A DNA stretch of 64,000 nucleotides from Bacteroidetes bacterium UBA2664 (lineage in GTDB: Bacteria; Bacteroidota; Rhodothermia; Balneolales; Balneolaceae). The notes under the pieces are model-generated. The model was not told where the DNA came from and did not search any database. It worked only from the letters and a program-made list of their open reading frames with translations. Within the stretch, counting starts at the first letter, position 1, and each line of letters starts with the position of its first letter. Location: assembly GCA_002359315.1 (NCBI GenBank), contig DEMS01000001.1, positions 31,339 to 95,338 on the forward strand, read 5' to 3'. A program made the translations under genes and the position numbers. Shown here one piece after another: positions 9,208-19,900 of this stretch.

Positions 9208-9995
9208 ACATTTTCAATTGTGTAGCCCTCTTTGCCTAAGTCATCGACCAATTTGAAGAGTGGATTATCAGTTTCATGATAAGCCATTATCGTAAACTTT
9301 TCATTGTATGCTAATTTCTTTAATCGATTTCTTGCTTCCATACTCTGTTTGGGATCATAATCAAATTTTGCAAGAAAGGTTTTATTTACGGCAACTCTGC
9401 GTCCCAATACGTCTCCGGCCATTAAATACCGGTGATCTCCATTTCTGTAAAAGAGTGCTAAATGATGCTCAGTATGGCCACCGATTTCTTCTACTGTTAC
9501 CGGCGGAATTGGATTAGATCCGTCATTTAAAAATTTTACCTCGGCACGTAAATTCAAAAAATGGATCAGTTCCTGATAATCATCCGGTTTGCCTTCTAAT
9601 GTATCGTTCAAATCCTTCCATCCATCTTCCGATACCCAAATTGTAGCATCCGGAAAGGTAAGATCCCAATATCCGGCTTTTCGATTGGCAAGACCGGCGA
9701 AATGATCAAAATGAAGATGACTGAGGAAAATATCAGAAACATCGTATTCTGTTAGTGAGTGTTTTGATAAGTTATCCAGAATAGTGTCTATGGAGGAATC
9801 CTCACTTAACAGGTCACCTATGCCAACATCAAACAGAATTGTATGGTCCCGATCTTGAATTAAAAATGGATTGATCGATAATTTAAGCGCCCCTTTGGCA
9901 GGGGGATCACCCCGGTCAATCTTATTGAATATTTTGTCTATACCAACAGAATAAGTTCCTTCATATAAGGCGGAAACAGTAATATCTTTCATCAT
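9204..9995 (-). CDS. MBL-fold metallo-hydrolase
   Basis: A 263-residue metallo-beta-lactamase-fold enzyme. The metal-binding signature HLHFDHFAG (HxHxDH) is intact, with an upstream DVGIGD strand, a later GGHTEHH histidine and MAGDVLGRR giving the bridging Asp. The substrate cannot be read from the sequence; relatives include lactonases and glyoxalase-II-like thioesterases. It begins with two adjacent Met codons (MMKD) and overlaps the purine nucleoside phosphorylase start by 4 bases. PhoH lies just upstream on the same strand. Confidence 0.87.
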   Translation of the reverse strand: MMKDITVSALYEGTYSVGIDKIFNKIDRGDPPAKGALKLSINPFLIQDRDHTILFDVGIGDLLSEDSSIDTILDNLSKHSLTEYDVSDIFLSHLHFDHFAGLANRKAGYWDLTFPDATIWVSEDGWKDLNDTLEGKPDDYQELIHFLNLRAEVKFLNDGSNPIPPVTVEEIGGHTEHHLALFYRNGDHRYLMAGDVLGRRVAVNKTFLAKFDYDPKQSMEARNRLKKLAYNEKFTIMAYHETDNPLFKLVDDLGKEGYTIENV

Positions 9996-10032
9996 TTGAA
10001 GTCAACGAGGATCTCTGTAGATCCAAATACTC

Positions 10033-10944
10033 TTACTTTTTTTTGTTCTCAAATTTTTCGTAGGCATCGATTATATCACGAACCAATTTGTGCCGAACCA
10101 CATCCCTCTGATCCAGATACACAAATGAGATCCCATCGATATTTTGAAGAATGGTCTGAATGGAGATCAAACCGGATTCTTGTTTTTTGGGTAAATCTGT
10201 TTGTGTGATATCACCGGTAATGATTGCCCTGCTACTAAATCCAATACGTGTCAGAAACATTTTCATCTGTATATTGGTTGCGTTCTGCGCTTCATCAAGA
10301 ATCACAAACGCATTGTTCAATGTTCGGCCTCGCATATAGGCCAATGGTGCAATTTCAATGATATTTTTGGAGAGATAATAATCGAGTTTTTCGAATTCAA
10401 TCATTTCCTCTAATGCATCATAGAGGGGACGCAGATATGGATCAATTTTTTCTTTTAGATCTCCCGGTAAAAAACCAAGATTCTCTCCCGCTTCTACTGC
10501 CGGTCTGGCAAGAATAATTTTCTTTACTTTACGCTCTTTAAGTGCTCTTACCGCAAGTGCTACAGAGGTATAGGTTTTACCGGTTCCTGCAGGACCGATT
10601 GCAAATAGAATGTCATTATTCTCAGATGCTTTTACAAGATTCCGCTGCCCGGGTGTTTTGGCTGAAACAGCTTCACCGGCATGGGTGTGCAAAATAATAT
10701 CACCTGTATTTTGCTGAAATGATGGTGAACCGTCTTTAGATTCAATTTTTTCTGATCTGTTTGCTAATGCAAGCAGTGTGGAAATGTCACTTTTGTGAAG
10801 TGATTTATTCCGTTTTGCCATTTGAATCATCTCTTGAATGATATCTCTTATGACCTCCACTTCATTAAGTGGTCCCATTATTTTAATTCTATTTCCACGC
10901 GCTGTTATCTTAGAAGCAGGAAATGCCCTGTCGAGCTGATTCAA
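10033..10944 (-). CDS. phoH: PhoH-family ATPase; start codon uncertain
   Basis: The ATPase domain is clear: Walker A GPAGTGKT, the KIILARPAVEAGENLGFLPGDLKEKIDPY stretch in pieces typical of PhoH, Walker B FVILDEAQN and the sensor AIITGDITQTDLP. PhoH proteins are cytoplasmic RNA-linked ATPases of uncertain role, often next to ybeY, which is not seen here. The given start is a TTG (10942-10944). However, the frame stays open to 11040 and this extension reads LIEEIEPVVILGFSDEH, which matches the N-terminal strand of the family. No ATG, GTG or other NTG codon lies in it, so the true start is either this TTG or a rare ATC/ATA/ATT. An octamer array lies directly upstream. Confidence 0.9.
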   Translation of the reverse strand: MNQLDRAFPASKITARGNRIKIMGPLNEVEVIRDIIQEMIQMAKRNKSLHKSDISTLLALANRSEKIESKDGSPSFQQNTGDIILHTHAGEAVSAKTPGQRNLVKASENNDILFAIGPAGTGKTYTSVALAVRALKERKVKKIILARPAVEAGENLGFLPGDLKEKIDPYLRPLYDALEEMIEFEKLDYYLSKNIIEIAPLAYMRGRTLNNAFVILDEAQNATNIQMKMFLTRIGFSSRAIITGDITQTDLPKKQESGLISIQTILQNIDGISFVYLDQRDVVRHKLVRDIIDAYEKFENKKK

Positions 10945-11033
10945 ATGTTCATCACTGAACCCGAGAATAACAACCGGTTCTATTTCCTCGATTAAAAATG
11001 ATTCTTCTGTTAGTTGTTGTGGTGTTTCGATAA

Positions 11034-11077
11034 ATTTAGGTGTTTAGGTGTTTAGGTGTTTAGGTGTTTAGGTGTTT
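11034..11077. repeat. Octamer tandem repeat upstream of phoH
   Basis: About five head-to-tail copies of the octamer TTAGGTGT lie between rpe and phoH. Eight is not a multiple of three, and on the minus strand each unit contains CTAAAC, so any reading frame meets TAA within three units. The array is therefore not translated; it must lie in the phoH leader or the rpe-phoH gap. Confidence 0.9.
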
Positions 11078-11103
11078 ATCTTCTCATGTAAATAATGAAC
11101 AAA

Positions 11104-11793
11104 TTATATAATCTGAGCGTGCCCTTTTTCGGCTTTATCCGTCAATTCCTTTATTCGCGCAGGAATATCATCTGTTTTAAACACACTGCTTCCGGCGACT
11201 AATATTTCAGTACCGGATTTTGCAAGTTTCCCGATGTTTTTCAGACTTACACCGCCATCAATCTCAATCAGAAAATTTAATTCTTTCTCAATTTTAATTT
11301 TGCGAAGCTGTTCAATTTTCTGATAACTGGACTCAATAAATGCTTGTCCCCCGAATCCGGGATTTACACTCATTACCAAAACAAGGTCAACAATAGGCAA
11401 AACGGGCTGAATAACATCTACACTTGTGGCAGGATTAATTACTACACCGGTCATGCATCCATTCTGACTGATATTTTGAAGTGTTCGATGAAGATGCGGA
11501 CATGCCTCATAATGAACGGAGATTAAGTCTGCACCGGCATCTGCAAAGTCTTCAATATAAAAATCAGGATTTTCAATCATTAAATGAACGTCCAAAAAAG
11601 CGTCGGGAGCCACATTTCTTACAGATTTCACAATAGATGGGCCGTAACTGATATTAGGCACAAAATGACCATCCATGATGTCACAATGGATCCATGTAAT
11701 GCCGGAATCCAGACATTCATGAATCTGTTCCCCCAGTTTTGAAAAATCTGCTGCAAGAATTGATGGCGCCAGAACAGGTAAATCAATATTCAT
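11104..11793 (-). CDS. rpe: Ribulose-phosphate 3-epimerase
   Basis: A 229-residue TIM-barrel epimerase of the pentose phosphate pathway, interconverting ribulose-5-P and xylulose-5-P. It begins PVLAPSILAADFSKL, has the catalytic IHCDIMDGHFVPN strand, DVHLMIE, VLVMSVNPGFGGQ and the second catalytic Asp in EIDGGV, and ends with the VAGSSVF phosphate loop. All catalytic and metal residues appear present. The start ATG overlaps the PASTA-protein stop by one base (TAATG type coupling). Confidence 0.96.
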   Translation of the reverse strand: MNIDLPVLAPSILAADFSKLGEQIHECLDSGITWIHCDIMDGHFVPNISYGPSIVKSVRNVAPDAFLDVHLMIENPDFYIEDFADAGADLISVHYEACPHLHRTLQNISQNGCMTGVVINPATSVDVIQPVLPIVDLVLVMSVNPGFGGQAFIESSYQKIEQLRKIKIEKELNFLIEIDGGVSLKNIGKLAKSGTEILVAGSSVFKTDDIPARIKELTDKAEKGHAQII

Positions 11794-12626
11794 TAATTGT
11801 CCTCATTTTGGAAATTTCTATTATTATTGGATGTTGTTGTACTATCATCAATAATTGCTCCCGACTCTACCTCTTCACGAGCATCTACCCGTTCCGAAAC
11901 GATGAGGAGGAGTGATTGGCCTTCATTGAGTTCGTTCTCATTCGGTGTGAAGTTAATAACCCGATTCGGTTCGTACTCTAAACTGGGTTGAAATCGAATT
12001 TCTCCTACCCGTAAACCGACACCCGTTAGAGCTCGTTCGGCTTCAGTAAGCCTCATACCCTGAATATCCGGCACAGTAACTAATCGGGAACCGAGCCCAT
12101 CGCTTACTGCTAAATTAATTACCGTACCACGACTTACAGTATCACCGGCGGCTACTGACTGACGCAAGATCGTATTTCTAAAACGAGATGACTCGTAACT
12201 TCGGGTCCCAACCTCAAGTCCATGGTTCTCCAATTGGATTTCTGCATTTCTCAACGACATATTCACTACGTCGGGTACAACTGTTTGAGGTGTAACTGCG
12301 GTATTAACAGTAAGATAGATCTTACGATTAGGTTTGACAATCTGTTTTGCAGATGGGGATTGGTCAATGATATAATTTGCAGGATATACAGAATTTGCCC
12401 TGCGATCCAGGACCTCGTGTCGTAATCCAATCCGCTCAAGTTGCTCCTCTGCTTCTTCGAGGGAAATTTTAGTGACATCAGGTACCGTCACACCTTCATT
12501 ATAATTTGTGTAATACGGCATCACCAGAAAATCGAGGATGAGTATAAATGTGATCCCTGCCACTAATAGTGAACCTAAGATGGCTGCAATTTTTTTATTC
12601 AGGGATAGTGATTTAAAATACTCCAT
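11793..12626 (-). CDS. Membrane-anchored protein with three PASTA domains
   Basis: A 277-residue protein with a cytoplasmic Lys-rich start, one membrane segment (about 14-33) and three PASTA repeats at about 45-112, 113-182 and 185-255, each opening with VPDV/VPDI and a xxAExxL helix. The tail is acidic and Asn-rich. PASTA domains bind peptidoglycan fragments, usually on Ser/Thr kinases or class B PBPs; here no kinase or transglycosylase domain is present, so it is a stand-alone PASTA protein facing the periplasm. Bacteroidota commonly carry such a gene beside rpe. Coupled to rpe by a one-base overlap. Confidence 0.9.
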   Translation of the reverse strand: MEYFKSLSLNKKIAAILGSLLVAGITFILILDFLVMPYYTNYNEGVTVPDVTKISLEEAEEQLERIGLRHEVLDRRANSVYPANYIIDQSPSAKQIVKPNRKIYLTVNTAVTPQTVVPDVVNMSLRNAEIQLENHGLEVGTRSYESSRFRNTILRQSVAAGDTVSRGTVINLAVSDGLGSRLVTVPDIQGMRLTEAERALTGVGLRVGEIRFQPSLEYEPNRVINFTPNENELNEGQSLLLIVSERVDAREEVESGAIIDDSTTTSNNNRNFQNEDN

Positions 12627-12640
12627 GTAATTAAATTTGA

Positions 12641-13624
12641 TTAAAATTTGTACTCGAGAATCAGCTGTTTTCCCGGTATAGCCGTTGAAGTGGCATTTAA
12701 TCTGTTTTGTTTCAAAGATATCGTAAAATACGCATCAAAAGCGGAAATAAAATGGTTTACAATTAACAAAGATATAAATGTTCTTCTAGTTCTAAAATCA
12801 TCATTAAACTCTCGTGACATTTGAACACCATCATAAAAGAAAGGACTTGCATATAAACCGTTTCTATCTACAAAATATCTTTCATTGAATAGATCACCAA
12901 TATGGCCTAATTGATCATGATAGCTATGATAATCCCTCCATCCGGCCTGATACTGATAGTATTTCGAGATCAATTCATAATACTGTTGTGACCCATAAGC
13001 GGGCAGCATATGTGAAAAATTATTGGCTCCCAAATTATCAGTAGTCAGATATGGAGTATTTTTTTCTACTGAACGAAGAAGAGTCAAGTCGATCTGATTC
13101 CACTCAATGGAGGTATCAAACGATGATTCTACACCGTTTAGCATATCCCGCAGTTGTGGTAAATAAGGATTGGAGATAGAGTGAAAATCGTGATAATCAA
13201 TTAACCACTCTGCATATTGAACGACACTCCAATTCTGATTTGCAAATCGTTTATAATTTCGTTCTCCACGCTGTCCTCTTTTTTGCATCTCTACAACCAT
13301 ATAGATTGACGTAATTTCCAGTGCGGCATATAATGCGGCTCGTATCGGGTTTCGATTGATCAGTTGCCCGCTTCCGGGTAAAATCAGTGAACTTGCAAAA
13401 AGATACCCAGGCTGTCTAAAACCTGAGAACCCTGAGTCAGTACTGAATTGAGATATACTATTATTTCTTAAGAGGATCGGTGTGACAACATGATAGTTGT
13501 CTGCGGATCGATTTTTATTGTCTGCAACAATACCACGATCCAGGCCTCTTGTTGTATCAAGGTACTGAGATGTTACATCCTTTGGGGTTATGAATAAAAT
13601 TAAGAGTAATAGATATCTGATCAT
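12641..13624 (-). CDS. DUF5683-like envelope protein
   Basis: A 327-residue protein with a signal peptide (MIRYLLLLILFITPKDVTSQ). A central patch reads ASSLILPGSGQLINRNPIRAALYAALEITSIYMVVEMQKRGQ, which is the LPG-x-GQ...A..Y...E pattern of DUF5683-type proteins, with a second hydrophobic segment (TFISLLIVNHFISAFDAYFT) near the end. No enzyme motif is present. Start ATG overlaps the stop of the 1107-residue protein upstream by 4 bases, so it is likely co-translated with it. Assignment rests on the motif only. Confidence 0.7.
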   Translation of the reverse strand: MIRYLLLLILFITPKDVTSQYLDTTRGLDRGIVADNKNRSADNYHVVTPILLRNNSISQFSTDSGFSGFRQPGYLFASSLILPGSGQLINRNPIRAALYAALEITSIYMVVEMQKRGQRGERNYKRFANQNWSVVQYAEWLIDYHDFHSISNPYLPQLRDMLNGVESSFDTSIEWNQIDLTLLRSVEKNTPYLTTDNLGANNFSHMLPAYGSQQYYELISKYYQYQAGWRDYHSYHDQLGHIGDLFNERYFVDRNGLYASPFFYDGVQMSREFNDDFRTRRTFISLLIVNHFISAFDAYFTISLKQNRLNATSTAIPGKQLILEYKF

Positions 13625-16600
13625 CGAAAATCAAAATCGAATGTTAGGCCGAAATAGAAGAGGACCTCTCTTCCGTATTCTACTGACTGAATGCCACTTG
13701 ATGTGATAAATTCGCCCGGTAAATTTACATTATAACGATTCAGGCCGTAGGTAGTATTCACGAAAAATTTCATTGGGAATAAGTAATAGGTATTCAAGGC
13801 AAATCTCAACTCAGCTCCTAATCCGGACTTCATATTATCCCCAATGTTCAGGGGTCCGCCCCAGCCGTTACCCGTTTCAAAAAATAGATGAGCGAAAATT
13901 TTATCAAATGTAGCGGAATTAAATTGTTTGTTTATGTCCGTAAATAGAGGATGAAAAAGAGAAATTCTGGTGAAAAATGTCTGTCTACCACCCAATGCAA
14001 AAAATGGATAAGAACGCATTCCGACGAGTCCGCCGGTATAATCCATATAAAAGAAGTCGTCCGGTCTATTCAAAAAGCTAAATCCCCGGGTTGTTAAAAC
14101 GGCTGTGGTCTCTTCATGCAAACTAAAACCCACTCGATTATTGAATTCAATTGAGTGATTTAAATCTCTTGAATATAACGGCGATAAGATTCCATCATTA
14201 ACTTCAAAATTTTGAAGTAAACGGCCGGGTTCAAACCGATAGGCGAATGATGTGAGGACTCCCGTTGGTGCGATATCTGCATGACGGGTAGGCAACGTTA
14301 AATCCGCCACATAGGAGATCGAATATTTGCTCCCTTTAAAGTATTCTGATGTTGCCCCTGGTATCTGCTCCTGAAACTCCTCTGAAAAGAAACTATCGGT
14401 TGATACACTGTATGGAGAGTAACCAATCCCTAATTCTAACAAGCTCCATCGATTCAATTTACTTCTCAAAAACAAATTCGCTTCCCACATAGAATATCGG
14501 ATGTCTATACTTCGATCTGAAGGCAGACAAGATGTGCATGCAAATTCTTCAATAGTAAGTCCATCATTCACGTTTCTCTTTAAGTTATAAAGTTCTACAA
14601 CGATTGTTGGTGACCAACTTCTTTTTATAAATGGTATCCCTCTATATTCCGCTACAAAGAATACATCGCGATCCAGATTATTTAATCGCGTGGGAGAGAT
14701 AAAATCTGTTGCTTCTTCGATTTCTATAGATCCCGGGCCTATCAAAATCCCGCCATATAAAGAGAGTTTTTCAGTGACATCCCGCGTTGAAAAATAGGCG
14801 CCAAATTTTATATCTCGCCATAGATTTTCAGCAAGCTTACCTACTTGCCTGTTTCGAATCAACGTCGAGTTACTGCCCCTTAATTTGGAGTAATTATCAA
14901 ATCTGACAACCGGCAGGACAGAGAGTCCGGTTGTTGTTTCAGTATAAGGTCTCCAGATTTTTTTACTGCCATCGACTTCAATAGATTGTTCTTCAGTCTG
15001 AAGTGCCTCATCAAAAGGAAGATCGGTAGCATATGAATAGATTTTTTGATGGATATCTTCATTCTTGGCAATGTTTTCGTTAAACCTATTTTTTTGAACA
15101 AGAATTGGTTGATTCGTTTTTAAATCGATAGATGAAATTTTATATCCGTCATATCGATAATCTGAAAAGTAAAGAGTCGAATCTGTTATGGAGGGCATAA
15201 ATGCACCTCCTAAAAGGTTTGTAATTTGTTTAATCGCCTGACTATCCAGGTGGTAGCTATATATGTTAAAAATGCCGTTCAAATCGGATGCAAAATAGAG
15301 TTCTTCATTGTTTGAGTGGGGCCAGGGGTCTCTGAAATCAATATTTGGATCATGTAACAGGGCAGACCAATCATTTGTTGAAGTGTCCAACTGATAAATT
15401 TGTCTGCCGGAATGATCTGCTTTGGAGAAATAGATCATTTTTCCATCCGGTGACCAAACCGGAGTGTACACGGTTTCTCCATTTTTGAAATTAGTGAGTT
15501 GCTCTATTTCACCGCTATCCAATGAGATCTGAACCAAATTTTGGGTTCCGGAGCTGAATTGAACAGCTACAATTTCTGACTCGAATGGATGCCAATCCGG
15601 ATCATGAATTCTTGAATTTTTAGTAATTTTTTTCTTCTCTTCAGATTCAAGATCCAATAGATAGAGATCGTTATAATTTTCACCAAATTTATTGAGGCCG
15701 GTCCTACTATATACGACTTGATTACCTTCGGGGGAAAAAGAGAATCGAAACCTGATATAATCAACAGAAATATTGGATTCTGTACTTAGAAGTGAGTGAA
15801 AGTTGCTATCACTATCCAATATATAATGTCCACCCATATCTTCAACGATGATGTCACTGCTATCTGTTTGAATCACAAGAGAAGTTCGACTGTAGTCTCT
15901 ATCATAATTAGTTAAAAAGGCAAAATTTCCGGTAACTGAATGTCGGATAGGGTAGAAATTTAAAAAACCCTCACCGACGATATTATTAACTTCAGTCTCA
16001 GTAATTGTTGAATGAACCTGTTGATAACTTTCTTTTCGAGATTTGAACCAACTGTTATATAGACTATCCGCGTGGATTCCGGTAACCTCACTCATTACAG
16101 TATTAAAATTGTTCTTTTTATTCTTTGCAGAATAATGAGTCAGATCCGCTAATATCTGTTCACCAAACTGATGTGTCAGGTAATTCACAAAATCAAAACC
16201 CTGATTATAAACCAATTCTCTCTCCAAGCTGTTTTTTGAACTAAAATGGCTCATTTCAGTCAGTGTTAAGGCTTTATCGGCTAAAATTCGTGTTCTGAGC
16301 ATCATATCCCTGTGATTGTCCCAAAAATCGTGTTGAAGCGTATCTGTTTGATATTGAGCACTACCCTCTACAAACCATCCCGGCATGCTTACAGTGGCAA
16401 ATGGGAAGGTTATAATGCCATTTGGGAAGCCATAAAGAACATCGGGGCGTCTGACATCTTCATAACTGAGCCATTGCAAGTAGAATGCAGGAATTCTCTG
16501 TGTTCTCCTCATGGAAGCCCCGAGTTGAACGATATGAACAAATTCATGAGTGATTACATTTTTGAGCCAGTTGTGAGAGCCTCTGAAAGGGGTGTCTAAT

Positions 16601-16944
16601 GAGGGTAGCCAGATCTCAATTTTATCATCAAAAAAATAGGCGGCACCGTTTGAGTAATCTTGTCGATCTCTTAATACAATACTTACCTTTTTTTGGGGTT
16701 CGTATGAATAAAGATTGGTAATAGTCTCATAAATATCATCTGCAATAGCGATGCTAATTTGAGCTGAATGGCTATTTCCTTCCTGATAATGAACCATGAA
16801 ATGATCTCCCTCGATCGTGTACCAATCCAGGTGATTATGCGGATAATCATAGAGCAAAGGATTTAACTGAGCATATGATATTTGTACCAATGCCAGCCCA
16901 ATGACGGAGGTAAATAGTATTCGATATATAAATTTTATTCTCAA
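13621..16944 (-). CDS. Gluzincin-like peptidase fused to TolB-type propeller and outer-membrane barrel
   Basis: A 1107-residue secreted protein from a TTG start (16942-16944) that gives a good signal peptide ending SYAQ. Residues about 30-200 form a peptidase-MA-like domain with HEFVH (133-137) and a downstream Glu in WFVEGSAQY (193), the gluzincin zinc pattern. About 320-640 are PD40/TolB-like blades (SFSPEGNQVVYS, DPDWHPFES, TPVWSPDGKMIYFSK). The last third (about 680-1107) has alternating strands and an Omp85/surface-antigen-like end (GLVGMRSYPFFALGGRQTFF...FETGNGWGG). It is thus predicted as an outer-membrane-anchored zinc protease; substrate unknown. The upstream M6-like gene ends 3 bases before it. 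Confidence 0.82.
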   Translation of the reverse strand: MRIKFIYRILFTSVIGLALVQISYAQLNPLLYDYPHNHLDWYTIEGDHFMVHYQEGNSHSAQISIAIADDIYETITNLYSYEPQKKVSIVLRDRQDYSNGAAYFFDDKIEIWLPSLDTPFRGSHNWLKNVITHEFVHIVQLGASMRRTQRIPAFYLQWLSYEDVRRPDVLYGFPNGIITFPFATVSMPGWFVEGSAQYQTDTLQHDFWDNHRDMMLRTRILADKALTLTEMSHFSSKNSLERELVYNQGFDFVNYLTHQFGEQILADLTHYSAKNKKNNFNTVMSEVTGIHADSLYNSWFKSRKESYQQVHSTITETEVNNIVGEGFLNFYPIRHSVTGNFAFLTNYDRDYSRTSLVIQTDSSDIIVEDMGGHYILDSDSNFHSLLSTESNISVDYIRFRFSFSPEGNQVVYSRTGLNKFGENYNDLYLLDLESEEKKKITKNSRIHDPDWHPFESEIVAVQFSSGTQNLVQISLDSGEIEQLTNFKNGETVYTPVWSPDGKMIYFSKADHSGRQIYQLDTSTNDWSALLHDPNIDFRDPWPHSNNEELYFASDLNGIFNIYSYHLDSQAIKQITNLLGGAFMPSITDSTLYFSDYRYDGYKISSIDLKTNQPILVQKNRFNENIAKNEDIHQKIYSYATDLPFDEALQTEEQSIEVDGSKKIWRPYTETTTGLSVLPVVRFDNYSKLRGSNSTLIRNRQVGKLAENLWRDIKFGAYFSTRDVTEKLSLYGGILIGPGSIEIEEATDFISPTRLNNLDRDVFFVAEYRGIPFIKRSWSPTIVVELYNLKRNVNDGLTIEEFACTSCLPSDRSIDIRYSMWEANLFLRSKLNRWSLLELGIGYSPYSVSTDSFFSEEFQEQIPGATSEYFKGSKYSISYVADLTLPTRHADIAPTGVLTSFAYRFEPGRLLQNFEVNDGILSPLYSRDLNHSIEFNNRVGFSLHEETTAVLTTRGFSFLNRPDDFFYMDYTGGLVGMRSYPFFALGGRQTFFTRISLFHPLFTDINKQFNSATFDKIFAHLFFETGNGWGGPLNIGDNMKSGLGAELRFALNTYYLFPMKFFVNTTYGLNRYNVNLPGEFITSSGIQSVEYGREVLFYFGLTFDFDFR

Positions 16945-16947
16945 CGG

Positions 16948-19900
16948 CTAACGAACAATGGCTATTTTAATCAATTTTCTTTCAGTTGTGTTGCCGGATG
17001 TTGCTTCTAACAAGGCATAATAGGCACCGCTGGCCCACGAAGAAGTGTCGATGCGCAACTCTTCAGGTAATCCTCCAACACTTTGCATTCTGCGATCAGA
17101 GATGAGTCGGCCGCTCATTGTGGTAATGCGTATTCGTATAATGGCCGCCGACTCAGTTTGATATCGGATAAATGTTTCATCAATTGCCGGATTGGGCCAG
17201 TTATAGGTTTCTGAACTATTTAAAAGTGTGAACGGGGATGTTTTTGTTTCTCCCGGTTCAATAAGTCCAGTCACTTTATTATCGGTACTGTTTCCATACT
17301 TCGATGCCCATTGTATTTTTCCCATTTTTGGAAAATTCCAAATTTTAAGATCATTTTCCGGACTGACAGCAATCAACTGTCGATTCTTTAACATCGGATG
17401 AATAAGTTGATGATCAGCAGAGGGTAAACCTCCCACCAACAGAGGAAAACCTTCCATAAGTTTTGTGTCTGACCTATATGCGGTGATAAATAAGGAAATG
17501 GTATCATCTGTCGGTATTAGAAGGTCAGGATATTCATCACCATCTAAATCGGCAACTAGCGGTGTACCGGTAAAATGATTTCCCGGAAGGGGGGTGATGG
17601 GGAATCCATCCAGCATCGCACCATTTACATTCTTGCCAATCAATTTGTTACCCGTTTGGTTGACATACAAAAAATCGGGATTTCCATCATCATTAAGATC
17701 AACGATTGCAGGCCATTCTAACCGATCTCTGTTTTCAAGGATAATTTCATTCGAATATTGATTCGCGGGAGAGAAGAGGCTTAATTTATCATCAAGAAGG
17801 AGATATACGAAAATCATTCCATCTCCGCTTTGAACCAACCCGGTATGAGCTCTCGTAAATGTATTTGATGGAGATATTGGGTGAGTAACAGTACCCTGGG
17901 CAGATCTTATCACGAGTTGATTATCCTTAATAAGGGATTGAGTTCGCCCGATTATTTCTGATGATTGTTGATTTGAAGAATTTAGAAGCAGCGTTTTGGA
18001 ATTGATGTCAATTCGTACACTTGTTCCATCCAAATCTATTATGTCAGGTTCTGAAGTACTCAAAAAACCGGTGTTTGCAACGGTTGTATAGTCGCCAATG
18101 AGTGTCGGAATTTCATCACTTACATTATAAATAGATACTTTCATCTCATCCACAGAACGGAGTGGATTGGATGAAACCGCCAAAAAACCGGCATCATTAA
18201 AGCCACTTAGGGGTTGTTGTATGTAATCATCATTTCTATTGAATGGACTCGAACGATTTGTCTCCAAATTATACAGTATCAATCCATCCATTCCCGGTAT
18301 GATAATATTGTCTTGCGAATCAGCAGCTGAAATGGATTGTATAGCAAGAGGATATCGGCTCCAGTATGGATCAGCTGACGACGTGGCAGTCGTGATAGAT
18401 GTAAGAGTTTTACGTATCTTTAAATCGAAGAATGTATTCTCCGGGGTTGTTTCCCGAATTTTAAATGAGGCTATTGGGAGATTGTTGGAAAAATCAAAAA
18501 TTTCAAAAGGGGAGAGGGCACCGGTATGACTCCGGTTATCCGGAAAAGTATCCGGACCGAATCGATTTTGATAGAGTGAAAGAGTATCCGACTGAAAAAT
18601 GACAGAGGAGTTATTCCCGGACCACCAAAAATCAAATGCTGATCCATTGGGATCATTTTGGGCAATTCCGATGTTTGTAGGCCGGCCAATATCCTGAGCG
18701 CCATCAGCTTCTTTTAATTCCACTCCTTTACGGTCCGGAAATCTGTTAACACCAATAGTATTAATCTGCTTTCGAATAACGGTTTCATCTATATGCCAGA
18801 TTAGAATACCGCCATTTAGATCACGCTTTTCTGACCCTTCATTGACCAGACCGCCCGGAAGCGCAAAGTCATAATTAGAAACATCAATAATAACGCCGGG
18901 CTCCAGTAATTTATCAAAATCATTTGTTTGATTGACAAAATCGGAATCCCGATTTGAAAACGACTGTTCAACAATTGAGCCATCCGGTCGCTGAATGGTT
19001 AATACGATACCACTATTTTCAGGATCTCTGTGGCGATTTTCGATCAAAAAATATTCACTGTTTGATAAAGAAATTTTTGCAATACTGCTTTGTTTTCTAA
19101 GGGATGAAGCCGGTAATTCAATGGGTTCCTGCTGGTCATAGTTAACTTCAAACGGCTCTTGCCAACCGAGTTGAATTTTTTCCCAGGCAGAGAGCTCAGG
19201 GGGGAAGAGTCCATTATAAGCAAATATACCCGCTCCATCCATCAGGCCAAATCTGCCAATTCCGGAATTCCCGGTTTCAGTGTTGAAAAGCTCAGGAAGG
19301 CCTATATGTCTTCCTATAAGCGCTGTTAGCAACCCATTTATTGATAGAGGAATCACAAAACGATTATCGGAAAAATCTACACCGGATCTGCTTAGGGTTC
19401 TGGGCAGAATTAAAGAATGATCAACCAGTAGATTAGTGTTACCAATTTCAAAACCGCTAAATGAGGGGTCATTAAATAACTCTTTAAAAGCATTTTTACT
19501 CAAATAAACAGATGGAATGTCTTGAGGAGTTTTATCCAATGTGGTTCCGGTAAGTTCAACATCCCGACCAATTCCTGCATGGAAAATTACAAACGCAATT
19601 TTTTCATTTTGATTTTTTTCGAATTGAACCGAGGAATCATTTCCAACCAGATTCCATACATCTTTTGCCAATTCAGCTAAAGGGTGGAAGTCTGGATTTT
19701 GACCAATAGGAGAGTATTTCTCCATTTTATTATCTAAACGGTAAACATTTGGCAATACTTGAAATGAGATGCCAAATTGGTTGTTAGAATTTTTTTCGAA
19801 ATAGTTTTTTACAAATGATAGATGAGCTTCAAAATATGCTTGATTATGTGGCAACGCATCAACATTTGTACCGGGATCCTCTAAATATGGAATGCTTCCG

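Noticed and set aside
10942..11100. Phase-variable switch of phoH by the octamer array
   Set aside because: Every reading frame of the octamer meets TAA within three units, and the only ATG upstream (near 11086) stops three codons later, so copy-number changes cannot join it to phoH.
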